DNA from: Sulfurospirillum sp. UBA6790
Lineage (GTDB): Bacteria > Campylobacterota > Campylobacteria > Campylobacterales > Sulfurospirillaceae
NCBI GenBank assembly: GCA_002452855.1
Contig: DKFS01000071.1
Location: 1-27,994, forward strand
Direction: 5' to 3'
Length of the DNA stretch: 27,994 nt
Position numbers and translations under genes: made by a program. How positions within the stretch are numbered: the stretch's first letter is position 1; each line of letters begins with the position of its first letter. Under the pieces are notes generated by a model that did not search any database, was not told the DNA's origin, and saw only the letters and a list, made by a program, of their open reading frames with translations. Of this stretch, positions 24,992-27,994 are shown piece after piece.

Positions 24992-26335
24992 ATGATAGGC
25001 ACACACACAACCTTAAAAGCTATTTTAAACGCTAAAGAGAAGCGAGTTTTAGAGCAACAAATGCTTTTAAATCGCTTCCCTGAAGCATCTTTAATCTCTC
25101 TTTGCATCAATATTCCTGGCACATTAAAGCTCTCTCATGAAGCGGTTGTGCTCCATGAAGTTGCTCTTGAAGCCATTATGGCACTCTTAGAACACCACGC
25201 CATTGTTATGCATGAAAAGAAGACGTGTATCGCAGTGACGGGTGCTGAAACGCTTTTTACATGTAAAAGCGATGCGATGCACCTAAAACAGCTGATGTGT
25301 GAACTTGAAAATGAACATCCTCTTGGCAGGTTAATGGACATAGATGTCCTAGACTCCATAGGTAAAAGTCTTTCTCGAACGGCTCTTGGTTTTGGAAAAC
25401 GCCGATGTTTTGTATGTGCGTGCGAAGCTTCTTTGTGTGCAAGGTCGCAAAAGCACTCTTATGGAGAGTTGCATGCGCATATTAAGACCTTGGTAGGTCG
25501 TCATGCATGGGAAACTTCGATGGCGTTATGGTGTGCGCGTGCCATGCAAACCGAAGTAGAACTCACACCTAAACCAGGTCTGGTCGATCAAGCTAACAGC
25601 GGGGCACATCGCGATATGGACATTCAGACTTTCTACCAAAGTATCCAAGCCATCCAACCTTTTACCAAACAATTTTTACACGCAGCTAGAATGTCGGCAA
25701 ATGAGCATGCAAAAGAGACCTTTGCGCGTGTACGTCTTATTGGTATTGCGTGTGAAAAAGCGATGTTTGAAGCAACGAATGGTGTTAATACCCACAAAGG
25801 AATGATCTTTTCTTTGGCTCTTGTTTGTGCGGCACTTGGAAGGCTCAAAGCGAATGAAACAGCCTTTACATGTAAAAATATTCAACACCAAATTCAAGCC
25901 ATGTGTGAAAACCTTGTCGAAGAAGATTTGGCGCATGCAAAACCCAATAGTGCAGGGGAGCGCTTTTTTCATGAAACCGGTAGTAGTGGCATTAGAGGTG
26001 TTGCGCAGAGCGGATTTGCTATCATTTTTGAAGAAAGTTTGCCTTTTTTTCTATCTCAAAAAGCTCTGTTTTCTGAAGAAATTGCGCTTAAACAAACGCT
26101 ACTTTATTTAATGGCACATGTGGAAGACAGTACCCTTTGGTCTAGAGGTGGACTTGATGGTTTACGCTATACAAAAAAAGAAGCACAAAAACTTTTACAT
26201 GTAAAAGATGAAACAGACGCACTAGACGCGCGACTACAGACATTCGATGTTGAAATGATTAACAAAAACCTCTCTCCAGGTGGCAGTGCAGACTTACTTG
26301 CGCTTACATGGTTGCTTTCTAAAATAATCGACTAA
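24992..26335 (+). CDS. citXG: CitX-CitG fusion: prosthetic-group transferase and triphosphoribosyl-dephospho-CoA synthase
   Basis: The two steps that make and attach the citrate lyase prosthetic group are fused in one 447-residue protein. The N-terminal part (about 1-160; LISLCINIPGTLKLS, EHPLGRLMDIDVLD, KRRCFVC) matches CitX, which transfers the group onto apo-CitD. The C-terminal part (about 170-447; ELTPKPGLVDQANSGAHRDM, TNGVNTHKGMIFSLAL, GSSGIRGVAQSGF) matches CitG, which makes triphosphoribosyl-dephospho-CoA from ATP and dephospho-CoA. Fused CitXG proteins are known in other bacteria. The ATG follows the citF stop with no gap. Three exact TTTACATGTAAA copies lie in this gene, in two different reading frames. 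No clear terminator hairpin follows. Confidence 0.9.
   Translation: MIGTHTTLKAILNAKEKRVLEQQMLLNRFPEASLISLCINIPGTLKLSHEAVVLHEVALEAIMALLEHHAIVMHEKKTCIAVTGAETLFTCKSDAMHLKQLMCELENEHPLGRLMDIDVLDSIGKSLSRTALGFGKRRCFVCACEASLCARSQKHSYGELHAHIKTLVGRHAWETSMALWCARAMQTEVELTPKPGLVDQANSGAHRDMDIQTFYQSIQAIQPFTKQFLHAARMSANEHAKETFARVRLIGIACEKAMFEATNGVNTHKGMIFSLALVCAALGRLKANETAFTCKNIQHQIQAMCENLVEEDLAHAKPNSAGERFFHETGSSGIRGVAQSGFAIIFEESLPFFLSQKALFSEEIALKQTLLYLMAHVEDSTLWSRGGLDGLRYTKKEAQKLLHVKDETDALDARLQTFDVEMINKNLSPGGSADLLALTWLLSKIID
25256..25267. repeat. TTTACATGTAAA palindrome, exact copy (in citXG)
   Basis: Exact copy in the CitX part, read as FTCK. Confidence 0.85.
25865..25876. repeat. TTTACATGTAAA palindrome, exact copy (in citXG)
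   Basis: Exact copy in the CitG part, read as FTCK. Confidence 0.85.
26194..26205. repeat. TTTACATGTAAA palindrome, exact copy (in citXG)
   Basis: Exact copy near the 3' end, read as LHVK, a different frame from the two other copies in the same gene. Confidence 0.85.
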
Positions 26336-26388
26336 ATAGCACTGACGCTTATAGTTTTAGACATAATGGTGAAAATTTATTCGAAAAG

Positions 26389-26420
26389 GCATTATATATT
26401 TATATATACTACGATATAAT
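26389..26420 (+). promoter_or_regulatory. AT-rich promoter region of the small membrane protein gene
   Basis: A run of TATATA steps (TATATATTTATATATA) ends in TACGATATAAT, whose TATAAT (26415-26420) is a good -10 box 28 bases before the start codon. No clear -35 box is seen, as is common in Campylobacterota. The TATATA inverted arrangement could also be a regulator site. Confidence 0.45.
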
Positions 26421-26448
26421 TCTGTAAAATTTATATTGGAGTACAGCA

Positions 26449-26634
26449 ATGAGTGAAGTTTATTCAATTTTCTTATCTGCCGTTTTTTCAAGTTTTGTTC
26501 TCTCAACCATTATTGTAACAGTCATAACGCTTATCTATCACTTAACCTACAAGTGTTTTGCTTCGTATATTTCATTTGACAAAATTGCACGTGCAGAACA
26601 CCAAATGCCTACTTCACGTAAGTTAAATGACTAA
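26449..26634 (+). CDS. Small membrane protein of unknown function (61 residues)
   Basis: The ATG has TTGGAG upstream at good spacing, and a TATAAT box precedes it, so the gene looks real. Residues about 5-30 (IFLSAVFSSFVLSTIIVTVITLIY) form one membrane segment. The rest is a short, mostly charged cytoplasmic tail (FDKIARAEHQMPTSRKLND). I do not recognise a family. The size and layout recall small accessory subunits of membrane enzymes or transporters, but nothing in the sequence proves this. The next gene on the same strand, 117 bases on, is a molybdate-binding Mop protein, so a link to molybdenum is possible but only by position. Confidence 0.65.
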   Translation: MSEVYSIFLSAVFSSFVLSTIIVTVITLIYHLTYKCFASYISFDKIARAEHQMPTSRKLND

Positions 26635-26669
26635 ATAGGCATAAGCATAGTATTCTTTTCTTTGATTTG

Positions 26670-26679
26670 ATAACGTTAT
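26670..26679. promoter_or_regulatory. ATAACGTTAT palindrome upstream of mop
   Basis: A perfect 10-base palindrome 72 bases before the mop start codon, in a 117-base intergenic gap. TAACG/CGTTA are part of the known E. coli ModE operator half-sites, so a molybdate-responsive site is conceivable. The match is too short to call. Confidence 0.25.
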
Positions 26680-26751
26680 TTTCGTTGTTCATTGACATTA
26701 CATAACACTCTTGGTCATAATTTTATTAAAATTTATCTCAAGGAACGTATC

Positions 26752-27177
26752 ATGAAAATAAGTGCAAGAAATCAAATTTCTGGAACAGTTGTTGAGGTCA
26801 AACAAGGACCTGTCAATAGTGAAGTGGTTGTTGCCGTAGCCGATGGTGATAAAATCGTTTCTGTTGTGACCAATGATGCCATCAATACACTTGGTTTAAA
26901 AGTTGGTTCTGCGGCAGTGTGTATCTTCAAAGCGCAAAGTGTTCTTCTTGGAAAAGCAGATATCGCTTTAGCGGTGAGTGCTCGAAATAAAATCAAAGGC
27001 ACGATTACTGAAATTAAAGATGGTGCTGTGAATTGCGAAGTGATTATCTCTACCCCTGCTGGACTCACTGTAACAGCTATTGTCACCGAAGATGCCAAAA
27101 AAGACCTTGCCCTTTCAAAAGGCGATAGTATTTATGCCATCATTAAAGCTTCAAGCATTCTAGTCGGCGTTAATTAA
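26752..27177 (+). CDS. Di-Mop molybdate-binding protein (two TOBE domains)
   Basis: A 141-residue cytoplasmic protein made of two tandem Mop/TOBE domains. The first starts SARNQISGTVVEVKQGPVNS and the second SARNKIKGTITEIKDGAVNC, about 70 residues apart. They are clear internal repeats. Such proteins (molbindins) bind molybdate or tungstate oxyanions and store or buffer them for cofactor synthesis. No DNA-binding domain is present, so it is not a full ModE. The start is ATG 26752 with AAGGA upstream; an open frame from 26692 adds 20 residues with no family match. A strong hairpin follows the stop. No mod transporter genes are in view. Confidence 0.9.
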   Translation: MKISARNQISGTVVEVKQGPVNSEVVVAVADGDKIVSVVTNDAINTLGLKVGSAAVCIFKAQSVLLGKADIALAVSARNKIKGTITEIKDGAVNCEVIISTPAGLTVTAIVTEDAKKDLALSKGDSIYAIIKASSILVGVN

Positions 27178-27184
27178 TTTTTCA

Positions 27185-27217
27185 AACCCCTAGTTTTTAA
27201 CAAAGCAACTAGGGGTT
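27185..27217. terminator. Terminator hairpin after mop
   Basis: AACCCCTAGTT and AACTAGGGGTT form a perfect 11-base-pair stem with an 11-base loop, eight bases after the mop stop. A T-rich but interrupted tract follows from 27230. It should end the mop transcript. Confidence 0.7.
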
Positions 27218-27297
27218 CTCTCCGTCGTCATTTTTCTTTTTTTATCTTCTTTAGAGCTTAATTTAAAAACAACACAAAAATTGATACAATATAGGGC

Positions 27298-27315
27298 GTA
27301 TATAACATTATATAC
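27298..27315. promoter_or_regulatory. GTATATAA-CA-TTATATAC inverted repeat upstream of pabA
   Basis: Perfect eight-base half-sites with a two-base centre. It lies just after TACAAT (27284-27289), a plausible -10 box, so it would sit across or just after the transcription start, a usual place for a repressor site. The regulator is unknown. Confidence 0.45.
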
Positions 27316-27348
27316 ACACATGCAATATGTAGCAAAAATATCTGATAG

Positions 27349-27374
27349 AAAAACTCTTATGGATGAGAGTTTTT
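27349..27374 (+). promoter_or_regulatory. Leader hairpin directly before pabA
   Basis: AAAAACTCT and AGAGTTTTT form a perfect nine-base-pair stem with an eight-base loop (TATGGATG), 16 bases before the pabA ATG and next to its GAGGGA ribosome site. The 3' arm ends in five Ts, so it could be a weak terminator, an attenuator or an RNA stability element. Confidence 0.45.
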
Positions 27375-27390
27375 GAGGGAACAAAGAAAT

Positions 27391-27960
27391 ATGGTATTAA
27401 TGATAGACAACTATGATAGTTTTACCTATAACATCGTGCAATATTGTTTAGAATTAGGTGCTGATTTAAAAGTCATCCGCAATGATGAATTAAGCATTGA
27501 AGAGATTGAAGCCTTGCATCCTGAAAAAATTATTATTTCTCCAGGCCCTGCAACACCTAATGAAGCAGGTGTCAGTTTAGATGTCATCAAATATTTTGGC
27601 GGAAAAATTCCTATTTTAGGGATTTGCTTAGGACACCAAGCCATTGGTCAAGCCTTTGGAGGAAAAGTGGTACGTGCCAAACGCATGATGCATGGCAAAA
27701 CCTCTACGACAAAGCAATTACACAACAGCTGCCTTTTTGATGGCTTACCTGAAACATTTACGACGACGCGGTATCATTCACTGATTGTTGAACAAGACAA
27801 TCTTCCTGATGTTGTCATCCCTACAGCGTATAGTACGGACGACCATGAAATTATGGCGTTACAAATTAAAGATAAACCAATCTATGGTGTTCAGTTTCAC
27901 CCTGAATCAATTTTGAGTGAGCATGGACATGCTATTTTAAATAACTTTTTAAAACTATGA
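27391..27960 (+). CDS. pabA: Glutamine amidotransferase of anthranilate / aminodeoxychorismate synthase (component II)
   Basis: A class I glutamine amidotransferase of 189 residues that supplies ammonia from glutamine to TrpE or PabB. It begins MVLMIDNYDSFTYNIVQYCL, the TrpG/PabA signature. Nucleophile C79 lies in GICLGHQAIG, and the catalytic pair is H170/E172 in QFHPES. The start is ATG 27391 with GAGGGA upstream; an open frame from 27373 would add six residues across the leader hairpin. TrpG and PabA cannot be told apart by sequence here. The absence of trpE next to it favours pabA or a shared subunit. The stop overlaps the next start by ATGA. Confidence 0.88.
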   Translation: MVLMIDNYDSFTYNIVQYCLELGADLKVIRNDELSIEEIEALHPEKIIISPGPATPNEAGVSLDVIKYFGGKIPILGICLGHQAIGQAFGGKVVRAKRMMHGKTSTTKQLHNSCLFDGLPETFTTTRYHSLIVEQDNLPDVVIPTAYSTDDHEIMALQIKDKPIYGVQFHPESILSEHGHAILNNFLKL

Positions 27961-27994
27961 GAGAAAGACTTTACTTATTTTTAATTCTTATCAT
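27957..27994 (+). CDS. Start of a further gene, hydrophobic N-terminus (cut by window edge)
   Basis: ATG at 27957 overlaps the pabA stop by ATGA. The twelve visible residues read MRERLYLFLILI, which looks like a positive N-terminus running into a membrane segment or signal peptide. The function cannot be told. Confidence 0.5.
   Translation, partial: MRERLYLFLILI

Noticed and set aside
26389..26420. A full ModE operator before the small membrane protein
   Set aside because: The TATATA steps are present but the flanking CG-containing ends of the known operator are not, and low-complexity AT DNA gives such patterns easily.
27320..27376. 18-codon frame (MQYVAKISDRKTLMDESF) in the pabA leader as an attenuator peptide
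   Set aside because: It has no ribosome site and no tryptophan codons, so it does not fit a trp-type leader peptide. Kept only as part of the leader observation.

Overview
The window reads as chromosomal DNA of a Campylobacterota bacterium, most like Sulfurospirillum. The reasons are the AT-rich base composition, the futalosine-pathway enzyme MqnE, purple of short tightly packed operons, and protein styles typical of that group. The species call is inference. No rRNA, tRNA, CRISPR array or insertion sequence was seen, and no gene-free stretch exceeds about 280 bases.

Left part (1-11.5 kb, housekeeping). A minus-strand operon runs glnD - glmS - a membrane sensor with a periplasmic CxxCH haem motif, cut by the window edge. 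A plus-strand series follows: a lone trpB, mqnE (menaquinone), a purine permease with a purine phosphoribosyltransferase, and a YnfM-like MFS transporter whose start lies inside the preceding gene.

Middle and right part (10.4-26.3 kb, signalling and citrate). A BvgS-like hybrid kinase and an HD-GYP response regulator are transcribed leftwards. From the same 278-base intergenic region the tripartite tricarboxylate transporter tctC-tctB-tctA is transcribed rightwards. TctA abuts, tail to tail, a CitA/CitB two-component system whose sensor carries the citrate-binding signature. Diverging from citA is a tightly coupled operon: an AbrB-family membrane protein, citC, citD, citE, citF and a citX-citG fusion. 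Together these form a full citrate module: periplasmic capture and uptake (TctCBA), sensing (CitAB), and cleavage to acetate and oxaloacetate by a lyase with its ligase and prosthetic-group enzymes. No CitS/CitT-type carrier and no oxaloacetate decarboxylase are present, so oxaloacetate is probably reduced by enzymes encoded elsewhere.

Right end (26.4-28 kb). A 61-residue membrane protein, a two-domain molybdate-binding Mop protein, and pabA/trpG with an unusual leader. The start of a further membrane protein overlaps the pabA stop.

The most unusual signal is not a gene. The 12-base palindrome TTTACATGTAAA occurs eight times exactly, with four one-mismatch copies, spread through coding and intergenic DNA in different reading frames. 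This suggests a genome-wide DNA-level element of unknown role.
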